Positions 34,321 to 44,330 of a DNA stretch of 64,000 nucleotides are shown piece by piece. Each line of letters opens with the position of its first letter. Position 1 is the stretch's first letter. Under the pieces are notes generated by a model that had not been told where the DNA came from, did not search any database, and saw only the letters and a list, made by a program, of their open reading frames with translations. The stretch is taken from the NCBI RefSeq assembly GCF_003148495.1, contig NZ_QGGH01000004.1, forward strand, positions 543,129 through 607,128, read 5' to 3'. This DNA comes from Mesorhizobium loti (lineage in GTDB: Bacteria; Pseudomonadota; Alphaproteobacteria; Rhizobiales; Rhizobiaceae). The translations under genes and the position numbers were made by a program.

Positions 34321-37300
34321 TTGTCGCCTGCAGTTCCGAACATGGTACGAGCAAGGGGGTTCATGCTCACCAGTTTGCTGCCCGCGTTCAATGGATTTGC
34401 CGATAGTGTCAGGATACCAGCGAATGCTCCAAACGGGATCGCCACCGAGGAACACGATGCGTCTGCTATCAAATCAGCAATTTCGTCGGCGGGAGTACCG
34501 TCTTCGCAGTATGTTGCCATTGTGCGATAGGCGGGCACGAGTTCGGGCGCTGTGCCAAACAGGCTTGTTACGCCTGCCTTCTCCAGCGCAGAAGCCGCCT
34601 CACTAATTGCCTTTTCCAGCTGCGCACCAGTCATGGCGTGTGCAAATATTGTTTGACAAGGTTCGTTCCATCCACCCGTGGTTTTGAGAATCTTGTCCAC
34701 AGTGGCCGTCTTGAGGGCATTCAGGCCATCGAGCCGCGTCGCCAAGTATGAACGTGCCCACGGCCGCAATATCTCTACATTAACTCGGGACGGTGGTTTT
34801 GATCCGAGCGGGTAAGCCTTCGCCCAAGACAGAGCGTGGTTCGCGTTGCCGATGAAGAGTGGCCTGACCAATCCCTTGGCTACGTTGGGATGACGCGCAG
34901 CATCAACAACCCATTCCGGCGTCCAGTTCGTAAGGTTGGTTACAACCAGTACTTTTGTGCCGTTCCCGTGCTTTCCCTTGCGGATCTCCTGCATGAGATC
35001 GCTGCGGTTCCATCCGCGGATTTCCACCTTGACGTCCGGCGAACCCTTGCCTCGGGCTGTCCGCGACCTTTCAAGAGCGAAACGAACGTGCTCGATGTTG
35101 GAAATTGGCGCGCCGAACAGCACATTGGCGCGTCCGTGCTCGCGAACCGGCGACATGATTTCAGCTTCCTGTCCGTCGGTCAGGGGCGAAACCTTGCCCT
35201 CGACTTCGGCTTTCCCAGTTCCCGTAATCTTCGTCCGGCTGTTTTTAGGATCAAAAGGGGCCTCCAGCGGCTTTCCCTTGAAGCTGTAGATGCGGCCTAG
35301 CAGGTCCTCCTCGTCTTCGACCATGAGATCGAGCAGAACGCGGGAACGCAAAGCCCACCTTCCAGATGGCATCCATCGGAGGATTCCGAAGCCCTCCATC
35401 TCGTCGAGCAGATACTCAATTTCCGAAGGGTCGCTGCCCGTAGGAAATGCCTCTGGCCAGTAGCGCCCGGCGCGTTCAGACACTTCACTTGCAGTCATAC
35501 CGTCGCCATCGGCGCCTTCGACCGCGTCGATTAGTGCCCGCTCGGCCACGATGTACGTCAGTAGTTCATACCTTTGCTCGATATGCCGGATCGTCTTCTC
35601 GAAACTGCCGTAGAGCGCGGCCTTGATGCTCGGGCTCTTCATCGCGGTATCGACCATCTGAGTCGTGATCAGTCTCAGCTCGCGTTGTGTGCGGCGCTGC
35701 TGTTCCTCGACATTCGTCAGCAGTCCTTGGCAGAAGACTTGGATCAGGATTGGGTAATAGTTGGCGAAACTCAGGATGCGCCAAACATCCTCCCTGCGCG
35801 CGAATTCATAGCCCAACGCCGCCAGGGGGACCCTTATCAATTCTTCGGCGTCGCCGGCATCACCATAGACGAGAGGCCCTATGCGGACCGAGTCATTCGA
35901 GATTTGAGCCAGAGGGGAGTTCTCTGAACGTGTGGTACGGGAGACGTTGTGCAGACCGGAAAGTACGAACTTGAAGCGATGGTGGGTATCGGCCATCAAG
36001 GTCAAAAGCCGAAGGACATGATGGTGACGAATTCCTTCAGATGCCTGGTCGCGAACGAAATTGTCCGCCTCGTCGAGCATCAGGAGAATTCGGCGCCTGT
36101 CATCGCCAGCGAGATATGCTTTAACTCCCGCTTCGAACTCGTCGGCCGTTGCTGCCTGCTTGCCGCTGAACACGTCAAGAAGAACCTCTGAACCCCTTTC
36201 CCACAATAGGTCCGACGGCGAGTCTACCAGATCGAGGTATGCGAACAGCGCATGTTCTGGAGCGTTTCGTGAAATGTGGCGCAGCAACGCTGTCTTGCCC
36301 AGCCTGCGACCACCATAGACGATGTACGAGCCGAATGGATTGACGATGCTCGCGGACTCCTTTGCTCGGCCCTTGAACATTTCGGGTGGCACTTGAGCGG
36401 ACCGACCGTAGTCTTGGTACGGCGTTGCTGTCGTGAAGGCTTGGGCGATTTCGAACAGCATCAAGGGCCGCCGCTCGGGCGACGAAAGTGCTGCGAGAAG
36501 CAGCATCTCGTCGATTACGACCACTTTCCGTTTCCGTTTTAAGCATTCGAGTTTTATCTGGTATCGTCGCTCAAGCGAAAGGTGCCCGAAAACCAGAACC
36601 ATGGCACCGCGAGGCTCTGCACCTTCCGCAAGATTAAGGATTTCGACATTACTGACCGTGTTCGGAGCAGCTGCGACCCTCCATCCCCCGTTGGTAGAGC
36701 TGCCAAAATCAGGGAGCATCAGGGATGAAGCATCGAGTGGCAGGCGCATTTTTGCGTCTACGACGAATACGGACCTTTTCTGATCCGTTCTTTCCTTGTT
36801 GAGGTCCACCAGTTGTGCTTCGAACGCAATTTGAGACAGAAGACTGACGAGCTTCGGCCCTAAATGCGTGAGACCGGCATTGCCTCTCAGGTTCCGCTTG
36901 AAATCAAGCCAAGCACGGATGGCGCTTCCGATTTCCTCACGGCGCTCTTCCTCGATAAGGGAAAACTGGAAGGGACCGTCATCCTTTCCGGCAGCAACAG
37001 AATGCTGCAGAGCCACTAAATCCACGCCCTTGGTGCTTTCGCAGATCTTGAGGAACCGGTCGAGCGCGGGGTTTACGATGTTCCCGCCTAGCACCGGCCG
37101 CCGTTCGTCATCCGCACTGAAAACAGAAATCCAATCCGAGAGTGTGGCAAGATCGTCCGTATCTAAAAGTCTTCGCAGATTATCCCGAGCGGCCTCATCG
37201 ATCTTGTCGCCTTGAATGAGGTCGTCGATGCTTTTGACAAACTCCCGTTTGGCCTCATCTAAGAGCTTTCGAGCCTCCCTTTCCAGGTCGTCCAACCGGT

Positions 37301-40300
37301 GAAAGGCAGCATTGACGTCCGAGACACGTGTGCCCTCTATTTCCTCAGGCATGAACTCGGCAGCCACAACTATTGGCTTTTCGTCTAGCGGGACGTTGCG
37401 GAGTCGCTCTTCCAGCTCAGATGACCCCTTCAGGCTGCCGAGGGCCATGCGCCGAACTTTTTCGACCAAGCTGGATACCTGCTCGTGCTTAGCCTTGAGC
37501 TGGCCTTTTCGGGTGCTCTCGGCTGTCTCGATTCTCGCGCGGATGTCTTCCACGCGAGAATCGCCCCAGCCGAACCGCTTCGCAAAGGAGAGGAGAATCT
37601 TCGCCGGTACGAAAGCGTCCTCTTTGCAACGTTTATCTATGGCGGTCTCAAGCGCCTCTGCCGGGTCTCCTACTATCCTCGGCAACGGAACGTCAGCTAT
37701 CGCTCTCATCAGCCTCGAAGCGTCGTTGGGCGACGGCGTCCACGCGTGACTCCAAGTCATGCCAGGTAGCCACAACAGCGGAACATGAAGTGCAAGGCTA
37801 GCTTCTTTGCGGTCGAATTCGGCTACGGCTCTGCCCTTGAGGGTTTTCTCTATCTGCCCCAGCACCTGCCTCGCGTAGGTGTTGGCCGCATCCAACAATG
37901 AGTCGCCCGTTGGCGCCGATGTTTCATTGCGAAAGTGTTCGATTCCCTTGATGAAGTTGTCTATGAGCCGGCGTATTAGAGCCATCTTGCCACCGGCAGA
38001 ACGCAGGTCCTCGACTTGGCGGGCGGCCTCCGCGTATTCCAAGCTAAGCGCTGAGATATCAGAGACTAGCGCAACCAGCCGTTCGCGCGCGGCACCATCA
38101 ATTACCTGCCCGTTGCCCACCTCATTGGCCGACTTAATCAAAGTCGCGATGATGTCTTCTCGCGACCTGTACAGCCCGGCGAACTTGGCAGCCGCATTGG
38201 CCCCACTGCTTCCTGACAAAGCTGAGTTTAGTACCCCTACCGGCCCTTGCGGGGACAACAGTGCATGCTTTACCTTTTGGCCCAGCACGAAGCGAAATGT
38301 CGCGGATTGCAGAGCCCTGATCTGCTCAACTACCGCGCGCTTGCGTTCGTCGACATAGGAAAGGTCGGCGTTCGCAGCGCTTGCGGCTCTGACGCTTGCG
38401 ACGGTGAGGGGAAACCCCAATCGCCGGTTCTCCTCCAGCGTCTCGTATAGCTGAAAAAAACCCGAGCAGCTCCCGGTAGGCCGGATTCTATCGATAACTG
38501 CGAACGCCGCGCTACTGTCCACCACGTTGAAAAGTGCAGTTGGGATTACGGCAGCCGTCACGGCGATCCGCCGCGCTTCCTGTCGAGCGCCAGCATCCTC
38601 AGAAAAGTCATGACCAGTCGCGCATGCGTTTAAAGAAGCCCGGAAACCCTCCGGTTCGTGGCGAGAGTGCCCCGCCATCCGCGCGCCCAGAGCGATGAGC
38701 CGGAGTTCATCGGCCCCGTAGGGAACCCCCGACCCTTCGCCGAGGACCCGCTCGCAGGCTCTGACGAAATGATAGGCGAGCCCGAATTCTTGATGCTCAA
38801 ATAATGTGTCAGCTGTGCCCACCGCATCAAGCAGCAGCGGATCGACCTCATCGTGCACGACTATAGGTGCTTGGACAGGCGCAATGGCAGGAATGGCTAG
38901 TACCTGATCGTTTCCGGCAAAATCAGACAGGGCTTCTGAAGCGACATCTTCTTGGGGATCGATCCGGGAGGCGGGACTGGCTGTCGGCCGATAGGGTTCA
39001 ACAATTGTGGAGAACCCAACACCTTGCCTATCCGTCGCCGGTACGTCCAACGGATCATTCTGCGGCGTTTCCAACACGTGAGGAGAGGCGACCGGAATTG
39101 CATCTGTAAGCGCCGCCGCTGCCGCGATGATCTCATCAAGAGCAAGGTTTGCCGCGCTCTCGGCTCGGTGGATGATCTCTGCAGCCACAGCGGTTCGCTC
39201 TTTGCGCGGCAGCAGCTTTGCGCGATCATCGTCGTCCATCGCTGCCCTGGCATCCTTTTGAGCGGCCTCTGCCTTCGCGATGCCGGCGTCAATTGCCTCA
39301 ATTGCAACAATGGCAGCTGTGTTTGGGGCGCGCGAGATCAATTCCGCGCCCCGGGCAATCCTCTCGTCTGTGCTGTTGCTGTCTAATTCCATGTGGACGA
39401 ACATGGCTCTTACAAAATCAAGGATGGCACCCATGCGGCCAACAAGTTCATTCGTATTGACGCCTTTGGCGAGGGCCGCCTCATAGCCAGCTGCTTGCCC
39501 ATGTACATGGGCTATTAGGCGTGCGAGTTCCGACGCGACCGACAGGCGCGGCGGGGCGGCAATCGCACTTTCGGACGTTCTGATAATCTCGGCGAGGTCG
39601 GCCACCCACGCTTGCGATGCGCGTCTGAGGGGGTCGTGGTCGTCGATCATGCTGTCGCCCAGGTCGTTCGCCGCCTCTCTTGAAAGAACATCCGTCGGCT
39701 GTGTTTCTTCTGCCCCTGGCTTGTCAGTCGCGGCATATTTGACGGGCCCGGAGTCAACATTCGAAGTCTCGTTCTCCTGCGGGTTCTCGACTGACAGGGG
39801 AACAGCCTGTGATGCTGTTTTGGCAGCCTGGAGGATCCTATCGAATTCTTTGAAGTCGCATGCCATAATTGTTCGAATGTAATCGGCAAGCGCCGGGTAG
39901 TGCGTTGCGACCTCCGCCATGGCGGGAACCTTGTCAGGAGCGGGAAGGCTTGCCCAATCTAGGAGAACGACCGCGCTGACGATCTCCCATTGGCCGGCCG
40001 CCGCCAACTGCGCGAGTTGTTTTCTGCCCCCACCTTCTTCCGGCGATACTCTCCGAGTACGAAGGTTGGCCTTCTGCAACGCGCCTCGATACTCAGCCAA
40101 CAACTTTCTGTACTGCGAGTCCTTTCCTGTGATGACCTGAAGTTCGGAGACGAAAAGTCGAAGAAAGAATGGGTATTTTGACGCTTCAGGCAGCATCTCG
40201 AAAAGGCAATCTACGTCAGGGCGATTCTCTGGCCACCGGAAACCCGTCAATTGTGTAACACTCGATGACCATTTGTTGTGGAATAGCCGAAGACTCCTGT

Positions 40301-40511
40301 TCGAGACTGAAATCCAGCGTTCGAACCATTTGGAGTCGAGGCCAGCTGGAAGACTGAGGATTGGGCTGCGAAGCCTCTCATGATCCTTAATCGTATCAAT
40401 CAGAAAGGGTTCTACCGGGGTGTCTGAGAGATCCATGGCTGGAAGCGTGGTTTTGCCGGGAGACGGTTTGGACGTCATCTTATTCGAGTCGCCGCCAAAG
40501 GGGTTCTTCAT
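34317..40511 (-). CDS. Giant AAA-type ATPase (2064 residues) of unknown system
   Basis: Residues 1-60 are polar and probably disordered; 60-1300 are mostly helical with coiled-coil-like stretches. From about 1290 an alpha/beta segment leads to a P-loop NTPase: Walker A VYGGRRLGKTALLR (Lys1406) and Walker B ILLMLDEADNF (Asp1480-Glu1481). The layout resembles archaeal-type/STAND-like MNS ATPases. A winged helix follows at about 1650-1720 (SEVSERAGRYWPEAFP), then a C-terminal alpha/beta region. The size, coupling to the downstream kinase-like gene and position beside CBASS suggest a defence sensor. The ribosome site is weak, so the exact start is uncertain. No named family is recognised. Confidence 0.8.
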   Translation of the reverse strand: MKNPFGGDSNKMTSKPSPGKTTLPAMDLSDTPVEPFLIDTIKDHERLRSPILSLPAGLDSKWFERWISVSNRSLRLFHNKWSSSVTQLTGFRWPENRPDVDCLFEMLPEASKYPFFLRLFVSELQVITGKDSQYRKLLAEYRGALQKANLRTRRVSPEEGGGRKQLAQLAAAGQWEIVSAVVLLDWASLPAPDKVPAMAEVATHYPALADYIRTIMACDFKEFDRILQAAKTASQAVPLSVENPQENETSNVDSGPVKYAATDKPGAEETQPTDVLSREAANDLGDSMIDDHDPLRRASQAWVADLAEIIRTSESAIAAPPRLSVASELARLIAHVHGQAAGYEAALAKGVNTNELVGRMGAILDFVRAMFVHMELDSNSTDERIARGAELISRAPNTAAIVAIEAIDAGIAKAEAAQKDARAAMDDDDRAKLLPRKERTAVAAEIIHRAESAANLALDEIIAAAAALTDAIPVASPHVLETPQNDPLDVPATDRQGVGFSTIVEPYRPTASPASRIDPQEDVASEALSDFAGNDQVLAIPAIAPVQAPIVVHDEVDPLLLDAVGTADTLFEHQEFGLAYHFVRACERVLGEGSGVPYGADELRLIALGARMAGHSRHEPEGFRASLNACATGHDFSEDAGARQEARRIAVTAAVIPTALFNVVDSSAAFAVIDRIRPTGSCSGFFQLYETLEENRRLGFPLTVASVRAASAANADLSYVDERKRAVVEQIRALQSATFRFVLGQKVKHALLSPQGPVGVLNSALSGSSGANAAAKFAGLYRSREDIIATLIKSANEVGNGQVIDGAARERLVALVSDISALSLEYAEAARQVEDLRSAGGKMALIRRLIDNFIKGIEHFRNETSAPTGDSLLDAANTYARQVLGQIEKTLKGRAVAEFDRKEASLALHVPLLWLPGMTWSHAWTPSPNDASRLMRAIADVPLPRIVGDPAEALETAIDKRCKEDAFVPAKILLSFAKRFGWGDSRVEDIRARIETAESTRKGQLKAKHEQVSSLVEKVRRMALGSLKGSSELEERLRNVPLDEKPIVVAAEFMPEEIEGTRVSDVNAAFHRLDDLEREARKLLDEAKREFVKSIDDLIQGDKIDEAARDNLRRLLDTDDLATLSDWISVFSADDERRPVLGGNIVNPALDRFLKICESTKGVDLVALQHSVAAGKDDGPFQFSLIEEERREEIGSAIRAWLDFKRNLRGNAGLTHLGPKLVSLLSQIAFEAQLVDLNKERTDQKRSVFVVDAKMRLPLDASSLMLPDFGSSTNGGWRVAAAPNTVSNVEILNLAEGAEPRGAMVLVFGHLSLERRYQIKLECLKRKRKVVVIDEMLLLAALSSPERRPLMLFEIAQAFTTATPYQDYGRSAQVPPEMFKGRAKESASIVNPFGSYIVYGGRRLGKTALLRHISRNAPEHALFAYLDLVDSPSDLLWERGSEVLLDVFSGKQAATADEFEAGVKAYLAGDDRRRILLMLDEADNFVRDQASEGIRHHHVLRLLTLMADTHHRFKFVLSGLHNVSRTTRSENSPLAQISNDSVRIGPLVYGDAGDAEELIRVPLAALGYEFARREDVWRILSFANYYPILIQVFCQGLLTNVEEQQRRTQRELRLITTQMVDTAMKSPSIKAALYGSFEKTIRHIEQRYELLTYIVAERALIDAVEGADGDGMTASEVSERAGRYWPEAFPTGSDPSEIEYLLDEMEGFGILRWMPSGRWALRSRVLLDLMVEDEEDLLGRIYSFKGKPLEAPFDPKNSRTKITGTGKAEVEGKVSPLTDGQEAEIMSPVREHGRANVLFGAPISNIEHVRFALERSRTARGKGSPDVKVEIRGWNRSDLMQEIRKGKHGNGTKVLVVTNLTNWTPEWVVDAARHPNVAKGLVRPLFIGNANHALSWAKAYPLGSKPPSRVNVEILRPWARSYLATRLDGLNALKTATVDKILKTTGGWNEPCQTIFAHAMTGAQLEKAISEAASALEKAGVTSLFGTAPELVPAYRTMATYCEDGTPADEIADLIADASCSSVAIPFGAFAGILTLSANPLNAGSKLVSMNPLARTMFGTAGDK

Positions 40512-40875
40512 CGACGATTCGCCAAGAAAGTGTTTGCGCAGATGAGCCGGGCCGTCCCTGGTGTTTTTGGTGCTTGCCTTCGGATGGCGAGCCCTTGCTG
40601 AAGGGATGTTCGCGCACGACAGAAGCAGAAATATCCCCTGACGTCTACGTTCATCGGTCTCAACAGACGGAAGCCGAACACTTCTACTGCACTTGGCATC
40701 TCGACAATTCTCCCCCCTAGCCCAAGCTTGAATCGGGCTCCATTATTAGGCCGATACTAGACTGTCTAAACTCGGCGATCTCAACAAATATTTTGCCTTT
40801 TCGTTCGCTGTCCCACGCAATCTGGCTGAGAACTTTTGGACAGAAGGCATTGACACGGCACCGCTGGGCCGCAGC
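40512..40875. other. Upstream region of the giant ATPase gene
   Basis: No supported gene. The promoter of the two-gene module should lie here, but no clear -35/-10 pair or repeat stands out. The junction with the plasmid-type remnant that follows is somewhere in this stretch. Confidence 0.4.
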
Positions 40876-41337
40876 TTGCCGGGCAGACCTTCTATCAGGG
40901 TGCGGAAGCTCACTGCCTCACGCGGACGGCATCGAGGATACGGCGGCGGCAAGGCACTGGCAGATCGACATGCGGAGTGGGCTGCGGACATGCCTCGCGA
41001 TGTGGCTGACCTGTGGGGCGTCATCGCGTCACTCAACCATGCCAGCGTGATGGCGCTGTTCGCCCATTGCGCCTCGCTCACCATCAACGCCGTAAAGCAG
41101 CCTTGGGAGCGCAAGCCTCGCGCCCACGAGACTCCGAACCGGCTGGCGACGGTGGTCAACCTCGATATGACGGCACATTGGAGGTCGACCGTCCAAACCT
41201 ATCTCGGGCGCATCACCAAGGCACATATACTCGACGCCGTGCGCGAAGCTGCCAGCGAAGAGGCGGCAGAGAGCCTGTCGGACCTGAAAAAGGCAGCCAA
41301 TGGCGGAAGCCGCCCAGCAGTTGCTCGCCGGGACTAG
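40876..41337 (+). pseudogene. C-terminal remnant of a large ParB-like plasmid protein
   Basis: The frame encodes LADRHAEWAADMPRDVADLW, the AHCASLTINAVKQPW segment and a tail with HILDAVREAASEEAAESL. This matches the C-terminal part of the long ParB/nuclease-like proteins of rhizobial plasmids and integrative elements. The N-terminal ParB nuclease and HTH regions are missing, so it is a truncated gene. Confidence 0.6.
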
Positions 41338-41726
41338 ATGGCTGCGTGCAGTCTTGCGGACCCCGGAACCTGCGGTGTTCGCTGAACATTAGGACGAGGA
41401 AGGTTCAGATGTCAGTTCGGTGAACGTTGCCGAACTGGAGCCGGAAGCCCCCGAGCCGGACACGATGAACGCCGCGCTCGCCGACAGCAGCGCCCTGGCC
41501 GAGGGGGCGAACCGTTCAACATCGCCGCCGAGTATGCGCGACAGCCGGAGCCGCCGCGCGGTTCCGGCTAGCTTTCTGTTGAGAATTTTCCGGCCGCGCC
41601 ATTGGCGCGGCCGGGGACCTCGACCTAATAACGGCAGCAATGAGAAGCGGATGATCTAGGCATGAGACACCATCGCCCAACAGGACAGCGCGTTACCATT
41701 AGACGAGATGTATCGTCGTTAAATGA
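41338..41726. other. Region between the ParB-like remnant and HU gene
   Basis: No gene is supported. A GC-rich inverted repeat near 41590-41620 (CCGCGCCATTGGCGCGG) may be a terminator. The short plus-strand frame at 41420-41659 has no ribosome site or motif. Confidence 0.4.
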
Positions 41727-42008
41727 TCAGCCGTTCACCGAGTCCTTGAGAGCCTTTGCCGGCTGGAAGACGATCTTCTTCGATGCGGCGATCTTGATCG
41801 TGGCGCCAGTCGACGGATTGCGGCCATCACGTGCTGGTTTGTTCAGTACCTTGAACTTGCCGAAGCCATTGAGGCTGATTTCCTCGCCCTTGGCAGCGGC
41901 TTCCGCAATACCCTTCAACACATCCTCGACCACGGATTTCGCTTGGGTTTTCGAGAGGCCGTGCGCGTCTGCAAGGCGTTCGGCAATATCGATCGTGTTT
42001 ACAGCCAT
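41727..42008 (-). CDS. hup: HU-family DNA-binding protein
   Basis: A 93-residue histone-like protein. It carries the full HU pattern: dimerisation helices (DIAERLADAHGLSKTQAKSVVE), the ISLNGFGKF strand, the DNA-binding arm GRNPSTGATIKI and the C-terminal ASKKIVFQPAKALKD. ATG 42008 is preferred over 42017 because AAGGG then has a workable spacing. It bends and compacts DNA. As an accessory copy near a symbiosis region it may be an island- or plasmid-borne HU. Confidence 0.92.
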   Translation of the reverse strand: MAVNTIDIAERLADAHGLSKTQAKSVVEDVLKGIAEAAAKGEEISLNGFGKFKVLNKPARDGRNPSTGATIKIAASKKIVFQPAKALKDSVNG

Positions 42009-42349
42009 CGTTTCCATCCCTTCTGAGTTGGTTCAACGATTGGCCTTATGGCACAGGCAATTCCACACTGTCATCGCGTCAAAGAACGGAATCCGGTGCA
42101 AACCAAGGCCAAAGCCGGAAATTTCCACCACTCTTGTTACGCAGCGCATCACCGTGGCATCAGACGCCCGGCGTGGAAACAACCCTTTCCCAGCAATGCC
42201 TCACCGTGCGTCAGAAGCGATTACCACTCCGTCAAGCTCGACGATCCCAGCTTCCCCGCGCCGATCTACGCGAGCCTGGTTGAGACCTACCGAGGGCAAC
42301 TTCTCGCTCATCTGGTCCCGCCGCACCGCAGAGTGACCCGACAAAACAC

Positions 42350-42375
42350 GAAGCCCCGCCGCAAGGCGGGGCTTC
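42350..42375 (-). terminator. Terminator of the mucR-like gene
   Basis: A perfect 11-bp stem (GAAGCCCCGCC, 42350-42360, with its complement at 42365-42375) has a four-base loop. Read on the minus strand it is followed by GTGTTTTG. It lies just after the MucR-like stop at 42425. Confidence 0.8.
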
Positions 42376-42424
42376 GCCATGTTCAGGTCAGGCGCAGCCT
42401 TAGGCCTCTGTCCGATGCAGCAGC

Positions 42425-42955
42425 TTACGCTTTGGCCCGCGACTTGCGCGCCTTCTTCACCGGCGACTTGATTGCAGCCGCAGTTGTTCTCGCTGCCGCC
42501 GCACGCGCGGCGGGTTTCCGTTTTTCTGCCGCGGCAGATGTGAACGCTGGCGCTTTGCGCCCGAGTCCAATTGATTTCGCCAGGGCCGACCGGGTCGCCG
42601 CATAGTTCGGCGCGACCATCGGATAGTCGGCAGGCAGATTCCACTTCTGCCGATACTGGTCGGGGGTCAGGTTAAAGTGCTGAAGATGCCGCTTGAGCGA
42701 TTTGAATTTCTTTCCGTCTTCCAGACAGATGATGAAGTCAGGTGTCACCGATTTCTTGATCGAAACTGCTGGCTCCTGTTTTACCACAGGTTCTACCGCC
42801 GGCGTGCCGATGCCATTCAGGGCGGCATGAATATCACCGATCAGCTTCGGCAACTCGCCAACCGGCACCGGATTGTTCGATACATAGGCGGCGACAATGT
42901 CAGCCGTTATCGACACGATATCCAGTGCATTGTCTTGTTCGAGAACAGTGGTCAT
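42425..42955 (-). CDS. MucR/Ros-family regulator
   Basis: A 176-residue regulator. Residues 1-50 are the N-terminal oligomerisation segment (DIVSITADIVAAYVSNNPV). Residues about 72-125 are the Ros-type zinc-finger DNA-binding domain (TPDFIICLEDGKKFKSLKRHL, then LTPDQYRQKW and DYPMVAPNYAA). Residues 140-176 are a basic Ala/Lys tail. Only one finger cysteine is present and the second position is Asp, as in several Mesorhizobium relatives, so metal coordination is altered. MucR proteins bind AT-rich DNA and act as nucleoid-like silencers of surface polysaccharide and symbiosis genes. Confidence 0.9.
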   Translation of the reverse strand: MTTVLEQDNALDIVSITADIVAAYVSNNPVPVGELPKLIGDIHAALNGIGTPAVEPVVKQEPAVSIKKSVTPDFIICLEDGKKFKSLKRHLQHFNLTPDQYRQKWNLPADYPMVAPNYAATRSALAKSIGLGRKAPAFTSAAAEKRKPAARAAAARTTAAAIKSPVKKARKSRAKA

Positions 42956-43649
42956 ATAATTTCCTTCTTTTGGAACGGATGAATTGAGCGACGTTTGATT
43001 TTCCTGGCCTGCCCACGACGCAAATAGTACGTTTCTTCGTAAAATCCACCTCTGTTGCCCAACATCACAAGAGTAAGTTTCGCTTCTGTCGTCCCATCGG
43101 CTGGGATGCCCTTGCTGATCTCATCTAAAGCGAGGAGCTTCCCTCGCTTTTCCGCCCGTTCCAGCTGTGCAGAGCAATGCCGCTGGCTCGCACCCTGGCT
43201 ATAGAGTTTGTATCAACGCGCAGTGTGCATGATCGCATCTGTGGGGCGTGGGAGGTTTCGAAGGGAACACGATCTGGCATTTGAAGTTTGCTCATAAGGG
43301 AGCGCCTTCTTTGACGAGCTTCGCCTACTCAAGCCTTGCGCCCTTCATTATCTGGATCAAGGCTCGCGAGGGACGATTGTCGCCGGTAGCGACGAGGATC
43401 GCGAAAGCTTCCTGCGCAAGCGCTTGACTGCGGCGCTGGCGCACCGGCGGAAGCCTGTTTGCCGGCCGCTGCTCGCGCCAACTGTGGCTAGGTTTGCCGT
43501 CCCATCCGCTCTTCAGACCGTTCAGCATCGAACGCCTGCCTACCCACTCCTCTGGCCTCGTGGGACCAAACAATCCGATGGCCGGAATGCTTCATAAGTC
43601 AGCGACATGAAGACCGATAGAGTCGACACCGGTTCGCTGGAACGACTGC
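42956..43649. other. Region between mucR-like gene and IS3 remnant
   Basis: It contains the mucR promoter near 42956-43080. A minus-strand frame at 43325-43573 (82 codons, Arg-rich) has no ribosome site and no motif I recognise; it could be a remnant. Nothing else is supported. Confidence 0.4.
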
Positions 43650-43880
43650 ACTACCGAGAACTACCTTTGGAAGCAGGCCGGACGACCGCGAGGTTCGCGA
43701 GCGGATGAAGGCGATCGCGCAGGAGCGTCGCCGGTTCGGCTACCGGCGTCTTCTCGTGATGCTGAGGCGGGAGGGCCTGGTTGTGAACCACAAGAAGCTG
43801 TTCCGGCTCTATCGGGAGGAGAAGCTCGCCGTTCGCCGCCGTGGCGGCCGCATCAGCACCGGCACCGCGGGGACGCCGGG
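43650..43880 (+). pseudogene. IS3-family transposase fragment
   Basis: The frame encodes EVRERMKAIAQERRRFGYRR, then LLVMLRREGLVVNHKKLFRL and YREEKLAVRRRGGR. This is the conserved N-terminal part of IS3-group OrfB (ISRm/IS407-like). The catalytic DDE core that should follow is absent, as the frame runs into unrelated sequence after about 43860. Confidence 0.82.
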
Positions 43881-44183
43881 GCCGACATTCTGCCGTTCGA
43901 TATCATCTACCGGAGGTATATGAAACTGATGGAATTCTATCATGAGCGCAGAGTTTCCTTTCGCGGATGAAAGAAAGCTCGATTGACTCGCCCGCCCCAT
44001 TCCGGTCTCGTGAATCAACGTGCGGTTGCGGCCTGCAGAAGTCAGTCGACGGTCGCGATTCATGAAAGGAAACCCATGGCCAGGCATCACACCGCTGTGC
44101 ACTCGACACGTCGCGGCGCCCCGGCTTACGGCCAAGGCATTTTTCGCGCTTGCCCGTGACCGGTCAAAATCCGCGGTGCGAGT

Positions 44184-44330
44184 ATGTCAAATCGCGAGCG
44201 TGTCATCGCGGCCGTGGAGAGATGTGGCTCGGTGCAGGCAAAGGCGGCGCCTGCTTGGACTGACGCCGCGCCAGATTGGATACCCGCTGAGGAAATACGG
44301 CATCAGATCAAGCGTCCTTGAAAGGCCGAC
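44184..44330 (+). pseudogene. nifA: nifA 3'-end remnant with frameshift
   Basis: The first frame encodes NRERVIAAVERCGSVQAKAA. A shift at about 44250 (two bases lost from an expected GCGGCGCGCCTG) is needed to continue LLGLTPRQIGYPLRKYGI. Together they rebuild the Fis-type DNA-binding domain of NifA, for which the LTPRQIGYxLRK phrase is characteristic. The receiver/AAA parts are absent. It is a decayed end of the nitrogen-fixation activator. Confidence 0.72.

Noticed and set aside
43325..43573. Minus-strand 82-codon frame near the IS3 remnant
   Set aside because: Arg-rich, no ribosome site or family match; could be a transposon scar but cannot be supported.
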